Below are positions 26,134 through 35,444 of a stretch of 64,000 bases of DNA, one piece after another. The notes under the pieces are model-generated. The model did not search any database, was not told the DNA's origin, and saw nothing but the letters and a program-made list of their open reading frames with translations. The translations under genes were made by a program, and so were the position numbers. How positions within the stretch are numbered: position 1 is the first letter of the stretch; every line of letters starts with the position of its first letter. This DNA is from Flammeovirgaceae bacterium UBA5008 (GTDB taxonomy: Bacteria > Bacteroidota > Bacteroidia > Cytophagales > Cyclobacteriaceae): positions 377,753-441,752 of the forward strand of contig DGYK01000063.1 in the NCBI GenBank assembly GCA_002398365.1, written 5' to 3'.

Positions 26134-27162
26134 ATGAATTCTTTCCTAGGGAAACACCGAACCCTTCTTTTGCACCTCTCTTTCTGGGTGCTGTATACCA
26201 CCTATCGGTTTTATGACATTTCCGAGTTTACGGGATGGAAATTAGGTATTGCGTATGTGGGCATTCCGTTGGTTTTCAATTTAGTTGCAAGTTATACACA
26301 TTACTTTTTGCTATTGCCTGTATGGCTTTCGCGAAAACAGGTGTGGCATTATATTTTACTGACTTTGCTTTTGATCGGTATTGTTTCAACCATCCGCATT
26401 CTTGTCGAAAATCAGATCTATCCTTCCTTTTCGAAAAATGTAGATTACTTTAAAACAGTGAAGGTTAGTCGTGTGATCAGCACCATTTGGGATGCTCTCG
26501 GATTTATGCTGTTTACCGGAATGATTCGGTTTACCATTGATCGCTTTGACCTCGAGAGCAAACAAAAGCAATTGCAAAATGAAAAGCTGGCGGCTGAACT
26601 CAATTTTCTCAAAGCGCAAATCAATCCTCATTTTCTCTTCAACACGCTGCACAATCTCAACTATCTGGTGTATGCCAAATCCGAGAACGCCACGGAAGTG
26701 ATCATCAAACTTTCGAACATCATGCGCTACATGATTTACGATGCAAGCAAACCCAGCGTACCATTAAATAAAGAATTGGATTACTTGAATGATTATATTC
26801 ATCTCGAGTCTATTCGATTGACACATGGCTTTGATCTTCAGTTCGACAAACAGGGCGATTACAGTCAAGTAGAAATAGCCCCACTATTATTGATCACGCT
26901 TTTGGAAAATGCTTTTAAACACGGGGTGCGCGACAAGGATAAAAACAGTTGGATCAAAATGAAACTTCGTGTGGATGATCAAACGATTTATTACGAAGTG
27001 TCGAATCAAATTCTGGCGACTGACCCTACCAAACTCCGCTCGGGGTTTGGGCTTGACAATCTGCGAAAGCGGTTGGAACTAAGCTATCCGGATCGTCATC
27101 GTTTAGAAATTTTGCAAGATGCGCACATCTACCAAGTTCAACTTACGTTACAGCGCTCATGA
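26134..27162 (+). CDS. LytS/YehU-type membrane sensor histidine kinase
   Basis: 342 residues. Four membrane helices occupy about residues 12-140, followed by a short coiled-coil linker, a His_kinase (PF06580-type) domain with QINPHFLFNTLHNLNYL (His166) and a C-terminal ATPase region (LLENAFKHGVRDK, GFGLDNLRKRLEL). It probably autophosphorylates on His166 and passes phosphate to the LytTR regulator whose start overlaps its stop by 4 bp. No extracellular sensor domain is visible, so the signal is likely sensed in or near the membrane. A palindromic array lies just upstream. Confidence 0.93.
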   Translation: MNSFLGKHRTLLLHLSFWVLYTTYRFYDISEFTGWKLGIAYVGIPLVFNLVASYTHYFLLLPVWLSRKQVWHYILLTLLLIGIVSTIRILVENQIYPSFSKNVDYFKTVKVSRVISTIWDALGFMLFTGMIRFTIDRFDLESKQKQLQNEKLAAELNFLKAQINPHFLFNTLHNLNYLVYAKSENATEVIIKLSNIMRYMIYDASKPSVPLNKELDYLNDYIHLESIRLTHGFDLQFDKQGDYSQVEIAPLLLITLLENAFKHGVRDKDKNSWIKMKLRVDDQTIYYEVSNQILATDPTKLRSGFGLDNLRKRLELSYPDRHRLEILQDAHIYQVQLTLQRS

Positions 27163-27860
27163 TCCGCTGCCTGATTGTTGATGACGAGCCGTATGCGCGC
27201 AAGCTTCTGGAAGAATTCATCCAAAAACTTCCGGAGCTTACGTTGGTAGGTGCCGCAGCCGATGCTCTTTCCGCGCGCAGTATTTTAAGCAAACAAAAAG
27301 TGGATGTTCTCTTTTTGGATATTCAAATGCCCGACTTAACCGGCATTGATTTTTTGAAAAGCACCACTCATCGCCCCTTGGTAATTTTTACAACCGCTTT
27401 CGCGGAATATGCTTTAGAGGGATTTGAACTGGATGCGGTTGATTATTTGCTGAAGCCGTTCGATTTTAATCGCTTTTTAAAAGCGGTGAATAAAATCACG
27501 GAGCGTTTGCCCTCCGGTGAAAACCGAATTGAAAAAGACAAGACAGCCGAGCGCGATTTTCTTTTTGTGAAAGATGGCTACAAGCTGGTAAAAGTCGATT
27601 TGAAATCTGTGCTCTACATCAAAGGATCGCGCGAGTACGTCACGTTTGTGAGCGAAAACTCAAAAGTGATGAGTTTGCTTTCGCTCAAAGATTTAGAAGA
27701 AGATCTCCCCTCTGATTTTGTACGCATTCATCATTCGTTCATCGTGCGGATCAATGCCATCCAATCCGTGACCAAAGAAGAGGTGACCATTGGTGGTGAA
27801 TCGCTGCCGATTGGAGCAACGTACAAAAAACGTTTTTTAGAGCGCATCGAACGAAACTGA
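27159..27860 (+). CDS. LytTR-family response regulator
   Basis: 233 residues: a receiver domain (1 to about 120, phosphoacceptor Asp54 in VLFLDIQMPDLTG, Thr in FTTAFAEYA, Lys in YLLKPFDF) and a C-terminal LytTR DNA-binding domain (FLFVKDGYKLVKVDLKSVLYI to the end, with RIHHSFIVRINAI). It overlaps the kinase gene by ATGA. Its likely targets include genes in this neighbourhood, but they cannot be read from sequence. It is convergent with the FtsX-like permease gene 10 bp away. Confidence 0.94.
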   Translation: MIRCLIVDDEPYARKLLEEFIQKLPELTLVGAAADALSARSILSKQKVDVLFLDIQMPDLTGIDFLKSTTHRPLVIFTTAFAEYALEGFELDAVDYLLKPFDFNRFLKAVNKITERLPSGENRIEKDKTAERDFLFVKDGYKLVKVDLKSVLYIKGSREYVTFVSENSKVMSLLSLKDLEEDLPSDFVRIHHSFIVRINAIQSVTKEEVTIGGESLPIGATYKKRFLERIERN

Positions 27861-27870
27861 TCTCTTTTGC

Positions 27871-30249
27871 TTACTGATCTTTCAATGCATTCACCGGATT
27901 TGAAGTAGCTGCTTTCAAGGAATGATAACTCACCGTAGCAAACGCAACTAGCAAACCTGCCAATGCCGCGTAGAGATAGACAATCCAGGTAAAGCCCACA
28001 TTGTACGCAAAACCATTCAGCCATTTGCTCATAAAATAATAAGCCACCGGTGCTGCAATAACCAAACCGATAATCACCAATCTTAAAAAATCTTTCGACA
28101 TCATCATCACAATATTGCTCACCGTGGCACCCATCACCTTGCGCACTGCCACCGACTTTTTGTTTTGCTCCATCGTGAAGGAAGCCAAACCAAATAATCC
28201 AAGACATGAAACAAAAATTGCCAAGCCGGAAAAAATGCCGAACAATTGACCGAGTCGTTTTTCCTGATCGAAAAGTTTATCGAACGTCTCATCCAGAAAT
28301 TGATATTCAAACTCATACTGTGGCAAAATGCGTTTCCATGTTTGTTCGATCTGCGCCATCATTTCTTTGATGTTATTCGACTTCACCTTCACTGCCATAA
28401 ACTGACCTTCGTAATGTGGTTCTAAAAACATCACCAACGGATCGATTTTATCATGCAAATGTTTAAAGTGGAAATCTTCGATTACACCAATCACCTTGCC
28501 GGGATCGGTACCTCGCTCCCCAAAGTTGATCAGTTTACCGATAGCATTTTCGTTGGTCCAACCCAAATGCTTCACTGCAGTTTCGTTCAGTACAAATTCT
28601 TTATAAAACTGTTTGGTATCGGGACGAAAGTATTCGCCCGTTTTCATTTTCATATTGAGCGTTTGCAACAAATCTACATCGCCACTGAAGTGATACATGT
28701 TTTCGGCTTTGTTGTCTTTTGCACCTTCAAACCAAAAACCACTGGTGCGCACCATTTTTCCGGGCACTTCACCAAATCGAGTTACAGCCTCCACTCCGGC
28801 TAGGCGTTTCATTTCATTTTTTACCGACTCATCGCCCACACTGTCGCGGGGCATAGTGAGCACAACTGTCTGCTCGCGGTCGAAGCCCATGTTTTTATTT
28901 AGCATGAAATCGAGTTGTGCATAAATAATGTAAGTACCCACCATAATCACAAAGGCGATGGCAAATTGAAATACCACCAAACCCTTGCGAAGCAATTGGC
29001 CTTTGAGGTTACTCACAAAGTTTCCTTTGAGCACAGCCGTTGGCTTAAATCCAGAAAGGAAAAATGCAGGATAGGTACCGGCTACTACTCCCACAAAAAA
29101 GGTAATGGCTACAAAAATGAAAATGACCAGTCCGTTTTCCAATGGATTGATGACAAGTTCTTTTCCACTCAGCGTATTGAATTGTGGCAAGATCAAAACA
29201 AGCAGAGCCGATGCGAGCACCAACGCAATAAAACTGATCACCACAGACTCACTCAAAAACTGAAACACTAATTGTGCTTTGCGGCTACCTACTACTTTGC
29301 GAATGCCCACTTCACGAGCGCGCTTCAATGATTGAGCGGTAGTGAGATTCATAAAGTTGATGCAGGCAATGATCAAAATAAAAAATGCCACAGCCGACAT
29401 GATGTAAACGGTATTAACATTTCCGTTGGCTTCTACTTCCAAGCCGCGGTTGGAGTACAAATGGATGGAAGTGATGGGTTGCAACAAGATTTGATTTCGA
29501 GGTTGCTCGGGTGTCAACTCTTGATACTTGTCCATAAATTCGGATATCTTTTTTCCGAAAGCCACGTGATCAATACCTGCCGGCAAAACGAGATAAGTGT
29601 AATGGTTGGTCAGGTAATTCCACCCTTGCGGGGAACCCGGTTTCATAGGTGCGAAATTATCGGACGACACCATCATATCCATGTGCACGTGCGAGGCTGC
29701 CGGTAGAGGTTTGAAAATTCCGGTGATGCGATATTCTTTTTTGTCGTTGAGGAGGGTAAGTGTTTTGCCAATAGGGTCTTCATCTCCAAAATAGGCTTTT
29801 GCTTTCTTGGCGGTAATCACCATCGAATTGATTTCGGCCAGAGCCGTTGTTGGATTTCCTTTTTCAAGTTGGATATCGAGTACATCAAATACAGAAGAGT
29901 CGGCAAAGAAAACGCGTTCTTTGTTTTTGGTTTCGTTAGCGGCATTTAGCACAAAGATCTCTGCGGGCTTGATACGCGTAAAATTTTCGACTTCGGGAAA
30001 TTTATCTTTCAACAAACTACCAATGGGAAAAGCCGATATCGCCCAGTTATTAGCTTCCAAGTTGATCGCCATTCTATAAATTCGATCGGCATTTTTATTT
30101 TGGCGATCGTAGCTCAACTCAAACTGCACAAACAAGGTGATGAGAATGCAACACGCCATACCAATGGCGAGGCCAATGATATTAATGGAAGCGTGGAGTT
30201 TATTTCTGCGCAAGGTGCGCAGGGCAACGAGCAAGTAGCTTTTGATCAT
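27871..30249 (-). CDS. FtsX/MacB-like ABC transporter permease
   Basis: 792 residues with the duplicated MacB_PCD-FtsX architecture. TM1 (ASINIIGLAIGMACCILITLF) is followed by a large periplasmic core domain, three helices (about 285-400) with the FtsX signature RAREVGIRKVVGSRK, and a second periplasmic domain. The last three helices carry SVAVRKVMGAT. No ATPase gene is adjacent, so the partner ATPase must be encoded elsewhere. Such orphan permeases are common in Bacteroidota and are probably involved in lipoprotein or antimicrobial export. It is convergent with the LytTR regulator gene, which may hint at a functional link. Confidence 0.9.
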   Translation of the reverse strand: MIKSYLLVALRTLRRNKLHASINIIGLAIGMACCILITLFVQFELSYDRQNKNADRIYRMAINLEANNWAISAFPIGSLLKDKFPEVENFTRIKPAEIFVLNAANETKNKERVFFADSSVFDVLDIQLEKGNPTTALAEINSMVITAKKAKAYFGDEDPIGKTLTLLNDKKEYRITGIFKPLPAASHVHMDMMVSSDNFAPMKPGSPQGWNYLTNHYTYLVLPAGIDHVAFGKKISEFMDKYQELTPEQPRNQILLQPITSIHLYSNRGLEVEANGNVNTVYIMSAVAFFILIIACINFMNLTTAQSLKRAREVGIRKVVGSRKAQLVFQFLSESVVISFIALVLASALLVLILPQFNTLSGKELVINPLENGLVIFIFVAITFFVGVVAGTYPAFFLSGFKPTAVLKGNFVSNLKGQLLRKGLVVFQFAIAFVIMVGTYIIYAQLDFMLNKNMGFDREQTVVLTMPRDSVGDESVKNEMKRLAGVEAVTRFGEVPGKMVRTSGFWFEGAKDNKAENMYHFSGDVDLLQTLNMKMKTGEYFRPDTKQFYKEFVLNETAVKHLGWTNENAIGKLINFGERGTDPGKVIGVIEDFHFKHLHDKIDPLVMFLEPHYEGQFMAVKVKSNNIKEMMAQIEQTWKRILPQYEFEYQFLDETFDKLFDQEKRLGQLFGIFSGLAIFVSCLGLFGLASFTMEQNKKSVAVRKVMGATVSNIVMMMSKDFLRLVIIGLVIAAPVAYYFMSKWLNGFAYNVGFTWIVYLYAALAGLLVAFATVSYHSLKAATSNPVNALKDQ

Positions 30250-30383
30250 AAGGTTTTTTTGAATGAGTCGACCGAAATGCGTTGCAATTACAGTACCAAA
30301 GAAAGAAACGCCTGATTTGGAAATGATTGAGCTACTTAGGAAAGAAGTGTTGCTCGCTTACGGATAAAATTGTCCGATAATGA

Positions 30384-30416
30384 GATAAAAAAGGTGCTCG
30401 TTTCAAGCACCTTAAT
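30384..30416 (-). terminator. Intrinsic terminator of the DUF2911-TPR gene
   Basis: An 8-bp stem (AAGGTGCT with AGCACCTT) and a seven-base loop. On the minus strand it is followed by a T-rich run. It lies 21 bp downstream of the stop of the gene ending at 30437. Confidence 0.8.
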
Positions 30417-30436
30417 TTGATTTATCAAAATTGAAT

Positions 30437-31552
30437 TTAGTTGATGGATTCTCCTTTTTCCAGTTTTTTGATCATGGCTTCAATGTTCGTTTTAACAGCC
30501 GGATTGGTCTCTGCCTTCAAAGCCTCTTGCGCAAATTTCAGTGCTTTTTTTGCATCACCATTGGCGGAAAAGCCCCGCGCCATTCCCATGAGTGCAGCCA
30601 CTGCCGCAGGGAATCGCTTGTAAGCCGTTTCGAAAACAGACATAGCTTCTTTGGCTTTATTCTGGCTGATGAGCAATCTGCCGTAGCTTGTAATTTGTCC
30701 GGCATTTGCATCCGGTAAAAGGATTGCCTCTTTCATCACTCCATCGGCATCCGCTGCTTTGTTCATGGCGGTTAATACGCTTGCTTTTGCCTGATAGATT
30801 GGAAAGTATTTTATATTCCGGTCGATGTAATTTTGTGCCCATCCAAGGGCTTCTTCCAGATTTAATTTTTTACTCGCACAAAAGTTGATTCCGGTCACGC
30901 CATTCTGCCAATTAAAAAACGTTTTGACTCCGGTGAATTCTTCACGCAATTTCTGCACGTACAATTCATCTCCATTCGGTACAGCAATCTTAAATGGCAC
31001 CGCCAATTTTTCCCATTTCAATTTGGCAGTAGCACTATTTTGCTGACGGTCCGTAAATTCGTAGGTAAGCCATTCATTAAATTCGCAAGCGATTGGTTTT
31101 ACCGTGACGCGCAATGCATCTTCACTAGGTAAGTACGAAAAGCTACCCCATGCCCCGTTGCTATTTGAAAAAATGATGGTCCATTCTTGTTCGCCAGGTA
31201 TCATGTGCAAACCATATGTGCCCGCTTTAATGGGCTTGCCTTCTATTTCTACCGGATGTGAAAAGGAAATGGTTGTATTCTCATTGGCACCTGCCCGCCA
31301 TGGGGAAGGATTTTGGTCAGAGCTTTTTCCAAAGTTTAAATTGGTCATTCCATAGGGAACTACTTTGCCCCAAATTTCGCGTCCATTTACATCGGGACTG
31401 CTATATTCAATCGTAACTTTTACGAGGCCCAGGTATTGGGTGACTTCACTTTTTTGATTGTTGCCATTGGGTGGCAAAGTCATTTGGGCAATGGACTGAC
31501 AAACGGAAGTGGCGACAATTGCCAAAGTCAGCAGTAAATGTTTTGGTTTCAT
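30437..31552 (-). CDS. Exported DUF2911 protein with TPR-like C-terminus
   Basis: 371 residues with a signal peptide (ending QSIAQ) and a DUF2911 domain (about 35-185: VTQYLGLVKVTIEYSSPDVNGREIWG, NENTTISFSHPVEIEGKPIKAGTYGLHMIPG). The helical C-terminus has TPR-like repeats (ALGWAQNYIDRNIKYFPIYQAKA and KEAMSVFETAYKRFPAAVAALM). DUF2911 is widespread in Bacteroidota with no known role. It is read leftwards after the TPR protein and ends at a terminator. Confidence 0.86.
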   Translation of the reverse strand: MKPKHLLLTLAIVATSVCQSIAQMTLPPNGNNQKSEVTQYLGLVKVTIEYSSPDVNGREIWGKVVPYGMTNLNFGKSSDQNPSPWRAGANENTTISFSHPVEIEGKPIKAGTYGLHMIPGEQEWTIIFSNSNGAWGSFSYLPSEDALRVTVKPIACEFNEWLTYEFTDRQQNSATAKLKWEKLAVPFKIAVPNGDELYVQKLREEFTGVKTFFNWQNGVTGINFCASKKLNLEEALGWAQNYIDRNIKYFPIYQAKASVLTAMNKAADADGVMKEAILLPDANAGQITSYGRLLISQNKAKEAMSVFETAYKRFPAAVAALMGMARGFSANGDAKKALKFAQEALKAETNPAVKTNIEAMIKKLEKGESIN

Positions 31553-31625
31553 AGGGGTATTGGTTTAGTGCAATAGTAAACTATCTCTTATGTCAATCCG
31601 AACACGGCCCTTGGTTGAGCTCGTA

Positions 31626-33581
31626 TCAATTCACAATTTTCTCTTCCGCAAAGTCGCCACGCAAAGCACGGAAGCGCTTCCTGGCTTCGGCTGCATACAC
31701 ACTGCCCGGAAACTTGTTGAGGAACTCGCGGAAAATTTCTTTCGCTTTTTCTTTATCGCCCAACTGAGTTTCATAAATATCGCCTTGCAAAAAGAAGGCG
31801 TCATCGGCATACACATCATCCGGAAACTGCGCCAATATTTTTTCCAGAAAAGAAATCGATTCTTTAAATTTTCCCTGCTTCATGTTCAGGTTTGCCTGCA
31901 ACCAGAAGTAGTCGTCCATTATTTCTTTGTTGACTCGGGCGGGAGGTAGCTGCACCCAAATGTATTCGCCTTCGGTTTCTAGCGTGTTCACATCGATGAG
32001 GCCATATAAAAATGCCTCGGCCTGCTTCATTAAAACTTTTCCATTCTCAAAATTGAGAAGTTGCTTTTGCGCGACTTCCATTTTATTTTGATAAATCAAC
32101 AATTCGATGTGGGCAAATTGGCGCAAGGAAAGTCCGGTGGTGTCAAACGTAGTATTTTCTTTGATGCGCATACTCAAATCCATGGCATCGTTCGCGATTT
32201 CGCGGGTGGTGGCTTGCTTCAAAATATCCAAATGTTCTTGGGCCAATTTGAAATCACCTTTATAATAGGAAAGCTTGGCATTTCGCAATTTCGCATCATA
32301 GCCCAGAGGCGTTTCGCGTTGCGATTTTTCAACTTGCGAATAAAGAAGCGTTGCCTCCCATGGTTCTTCTTTCAACAAATACACATCGCCCAACTCCATC
32401 TTCGCCTGGTTGCGCAGCACAAGTGATACTTTTGGATTAGCGATTAATTTCGAAATGTCTTTTACGGCCGAGTCAAGTTCATTTAAATAATATCCTTTGA
32501 GTAAGGATTGGTTCAGTCGCGCTTCATGTGCATTCGAATTTTCCGGATAACGGGCACAAAACTTATCGTACTCGGCAATCAGGTAGCGTACAGAATCTTT
32601 ATTGACCGGAAATGATTTTTTCACTTTGGCTTCGCGCGTACGAATAAGTCCTAGCTGGGCCGGCAAATAATTTTCGGTGTTGGCAAATTCTTTGATTACA
32701 TACGAGAACGCTTTATCGGCATTGGTGTAGTCTTTATTGTTCAGGGCGATTTGGGCGATTTCTAATGTTTTCGAATTTTCTTTTCGAAAACGCTTATCGT
32801 AGGCCCTGGCTTGGATAAAGGCTCCGTAAAAATTCTTTTGCTGCAGATTCACCCATATAATCAGGTCGGCATAAATTTCCGACTGTTGGTATTGTTGTAC
32901 ACGTTCCAGCAAAATTTGCTCAAGACTTTGTAGCTCTTCCGGTTTTGTAATCAGAAGCTGCATCAAATTTTTTATGTAAGCGCTGTTAGCGGGAGTTTGG
33001 GTTACGTAATCGAGGTATTCGTTTACCATTTCAGCGCGTTTGCCCTGAATGCGGTATAAATTAGCAAGTTCAAGCGCAAAAAGAGCCGGACTGTTCGTAA
33101 CATTTCGCGCCTGCTGCAAGCTATACACAGCATAATCCACCAAATTTTTCGAGGCTAAGTAATCCGCGATAATTTTCGCTTTATAAACATCCTCGATTTG
33201 AATTTTTATGATGCTTTTCAGGTACTTGTCCGCTTTGGCCAAATCACCCGCTCGAACATACACGACTCCCAAATCAAGGCGATAGGTAATTCGGTCGTCT
33301 TTTTTAATAATTTTTTCAACATAATCTTCAGCCTGTTTAAACTGGTTCATGTCCAGCATCAGATTGAGATAATTATTGTGGATAACCGGTATATTCTGAA
33401 AATCTTTGGCCAGTGCCTGATAAGCCGCCAGTGCTTTGGCTTTTTCGCCTTTACTCAAATATTCATTGGCAATCTGAATCTCTTGTTGGTTTTGCGCAAA
33501 CAGTTGTACACAAACAAAGAGCAGTATTGTATTACAAATAATTTTTTTAAAATATAATTGGTAGTAGTTAGTCGTGTTCAT
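31626..33581 (-). CDS. Exported tetratricopeptide-repeat protein
   Basis: 651 residues with a signal peptide (ending VQLFAQ) and about a dozen TPR-type helical hairpins along the whole length, for example ANEYLSKGEKAKALAAYQALAKDF near the start. The C-terminal repeats (SISFLEKILAQFPDDVYADDA and AKEIFREFLNKFPGSVYAAEA) resemble YbgF/YfgC-type TPRs. It is probably a periplasmic scaffold protein. Its start codon borders the putative origin spacer, and one DnaA box (33377-33385) lies inside its coding region. Confidence 0.87.
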   Translation of the reverse strand: MNTTNYYQLYFKKIICNTILLFVCVQLFAQNQQEIQIANEYLSKGEKAKALAAYQALAKDFQNIPVIHNNYLNLMLDMNQFKQAEDYVEKIIKKDDRITYRLDLGVVYVRAGDLAKADKYLKSIIKIQIEDVYKAKIIADYLASKNLVDYAVYSLQQARNVTNSPALFALELANLYRIQGKRAEMVNEYLDYVTQTPANSAYIKNLMQLLITKPEELQSLEQILLERVQQYQQSEIYADLIIWVNLQQKNFYGAFIQARAYDKRFRKENSKTLEIAQIALNNKDYTNADKAFSYVIKEFANTENYLPAQLGLIRTREAKVKKSFPVNKDSVRYLIAEYDKFCARYPENSNAHEARLNQSLLKGYYLNELDSAVKDISKLIANPKVSLVLRNQAKMELGDVYLLKEEPWEATLLYSQVEKSQRETPLGYDAKLRNAKLSYYKGDFKLAQEHLDILKQATTREIANDAMDLSMRIKENTTFDTTGLSLRQFAHIELLIYQNKMEVAQKQLLNFENGKVLMKQAEAFLYGLIDVNTLETEGEYIWVQLPPARVNKEIMDDYFWLQANLNMKQGKFKESISFLEKILAQFPDDVYADDAFFLQGDIYETQLGDKEKAKEIFREFLNKFPGSVYAAEARKRFRALRGDFAEEKIVN

Positions 33582-33582
33582 T

Positions 33583-33819
33583 TGTGGATAACTCCTTTTC
33601 TTCAGCTCGATGTATACAACTTATGGATATCTTTTAACGAAAATCTATCTTTCTGTAATTCTATGGTGATAAGGTAATCTTATTTTGTGAATTGTGGATA
33701 ACTTATTACACGTGGAGTAGTCAATACTTACTTTGTGGTTATGTTTCCAGTTATGCACATCTTCGCTAATCTTTTTTGAATTTGAGATAGGATTGTGAAT
33801 GAATTCTAATTTATCCACA
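33583..33819. other. oriC: Candidate chromosomal replication origin (oriC) with four perfect DnaA boxes
   Basis: An AT-rich spacer of 252 bp carries four perfect matches to TTATNCACA: reverse-strand boxes at 33583-33591 and 33693-33701, forward boxes at 33751-33759 (TTATGCACA) and 33811-33819. A one-mismatch box is at 33794-33802, and a fifth perfect box lies at 33377-33385 inside the neighbouring TPR gene. The inward-facing pairing of two reverse and two forward boxes is typical of an origin. mnmG, a frequent oriC neighbour, is 2.5 kb away, and two parS sites are 4.4 kb away. dnaA is not nearby, which is common in Bacteroidota. The exact unwinding region cannot be fixed by eye. Confidence 0.72.
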
Positions 33820-33833
33820 ATAATTTACACGTA

Positions 33834-35444
33834 TTAAAAAGTTATCACCAATGGACCAACTTCCCAGTTTGCCCGCACTGGAGTGACTGTTTTTTTGTCG
33901 AATGTTTTGTAAATGATGACTTTCTCTGGTTCGCTTCTAACAAAGAAGTTTCCTACATCCCATTTCTGATTGTTGTTTTTATCAATCGTAATCCTAATCT
34001 TAAATTCACCAGGTTCAAGATTTTTAAATATGTGTTCTTTTTCGTTGATGATTGTGGTTACCACCTTTCCGGATCTGTCTATCAAATCTATAACGTAGTA
34101 CTGTTCTTTTGTTTCCACTTTAATGGCTAATGATCCCATCTGTTCGGGTTTTAAAATCCGAATGGTTTCGTTCTTTGCCTTTGAAGAGTCTTGTTCTATT
34201 GAAATGAATGCTCCTTTGCCATAAACAAGTACAGGCGTTGATTTTATGGAATCTTGATTGATAGTTACATTAAGGGTCAGTTTCAAATTTAATGTATCAA
34301 ACGTAATATGTTGATTATTAATTGGTTGTATATAAGTTGTATCAATTTGTATAAACAAACTGTCATAGTTAATGGTTGAGAGCAGCTTGTTAAACTTAAT
34401 GCTCTGACTGAGTGACTTTTTGGACTGATCGAACTGTACAGGAGAATGATTTACGTTGAATTTCTCTTTTGACATTCTTGAGTTCGTGTATTTAAGATAA
34501 ACGGAAGTGTCTTTCCGTATTCCTAAACTATCAGTGAGTATTACATCTAGCAATACAGAGTCTCTGCTCCTTTCCTCTCGCATGCTTCTAAAAACTATTT
34601 CGTCTTGCTTGCTGCCATAATAATAGATGAAATCTTCTCTTTGATAGGGATTTACTTGAATGCTTGTTGTTGCTTTGTTCAATCGAAGTGTTGCTACTTT
34701 TTCTGAAGATCTGAAACTTGTCACTTTGAATGGACGCGTATCAACACGCGTCAGTTCTACATGTAAACTGTCTTTTGTAGGTAATTCGATTTTATCCTTT
34801 CTAAATCCAAAACGTTCGGATTTACTTTCTACGATCAGGTTTTTGTTTTTGTCGTCAAAGGCATAAATATAGTAGGAGCCTGCCTTCAAGTTTTGAATTG
34901 AGAAGTTGCCCTTCTTGTTGGCTTTCGTAAAATACGTTGGGGTATGTTTGAAAATGTTAAACGTATCCGATGAGTAGAGTGCAACAGTAATCTTTTCAGG
35001 TATTTCTTCTTTAAATATTTCTGAAACTTTTCCCTTCACTTCGAGTGAATCAATGGTTGGTCCAGTACTAAAAGCTAGTCTTAAATTATTAGCCGGATTG
35101 CTTTCAGTGATATCCTGAATGGATTCACGAAAGGATATGCTGTAGGTTGTATTTTCTTTCCAAGTTGCTTTCGTGCTAATGATGACTTTGTTTTTCTTCG
35201 CGGTGTACTTGATGTCTTTTCCGATTGAAGGACTTATTAATACTTCTTCATCGGGACTTTTTAATTTTACATATTCATCAAATGTAAGCTCGATCGTTTT
35301 GCCCGTAAAATTCTTTTGATTGTTGGACGGGTTGGACGAGAGTAACTCCGGTGGTTTTTTATCTTGGGGCCCTCCTCCCGGTGAGGTCTGATTGGCGCAT
35401 TGAGAAAATGCAAGTAGAATAAGTGATGCCCAGAAATATTTCAT
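33834..35444 (-). CDS. Lipoprotein with N-terminal Ig-like (Big_5) domain
   Basis: 536 residues. The N-terminus MKYFWASLILLAFSQC is a lipoprotein signal, followed by a low-complexity GGGPQDKKPP linker and a bacterial Ig-like domain (about 30-130: PPELLSSNPSNNQKNFTGKTIELTFDEYVKLK). Beta-sandwich segments follow, including a carboxypeptidase-regulatory-like region (KGNFSIQNLKAGSYYIYAFDD). It ends in another beta domain (IFKNLEPGEFKIRITIDKNNNQKWD). This Ig-like lipoprotein is common in Cytophagia and unassigned. It overlaps the methyltransferase gene by 4 bp and lies next to the putative origin. Confidence 0.85.
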   Translation of the reverse strand: MKYFWASLILLAFSQCANQTSPGGGPQDKKPPELLSSNPSNNQKNFTGKTIELTFDEYVKLKSPDEEVLISPSIGKDIKYTAKKNKVIISTKATWKENTTYSISFRESIQDITESNPANNLRLAFSTGPTIDSLEVKGKVSEIFKEEIPEKITVALYSSDTFNIFKHTPTYFTKANKKGNFSIQNLKAGSYYIYAFDDKNKNLIVESKSERFGFRKDKIELPTKDSLHVELTRVDTRPFKVTSFRSSEKVATLRLNKATTSIQVNPYQREDFIYYYGSKQDEIVFRSMREERSRDSVLLDVILTDSLGIRKDTSVYLKYTNSRMSKEKFNVNHSPVQFDQSKKSLSQSIKFNKLLSTINYDSLFIQIDTTYIQPINNQHITFDTLNLKLTLNVTINQDSIKSTPVLVYGKGAFISIEQDSSKAKNETIRILKPEQMGSLAIKVETKEQYYVIDLIDRSGKVVTTIINEKEHIFKNLEPGEFKIRITIDKNNNQKWDVGNFFVRSEPEKVIIYKTFDKKTVTPVRANWEVGPLVITF

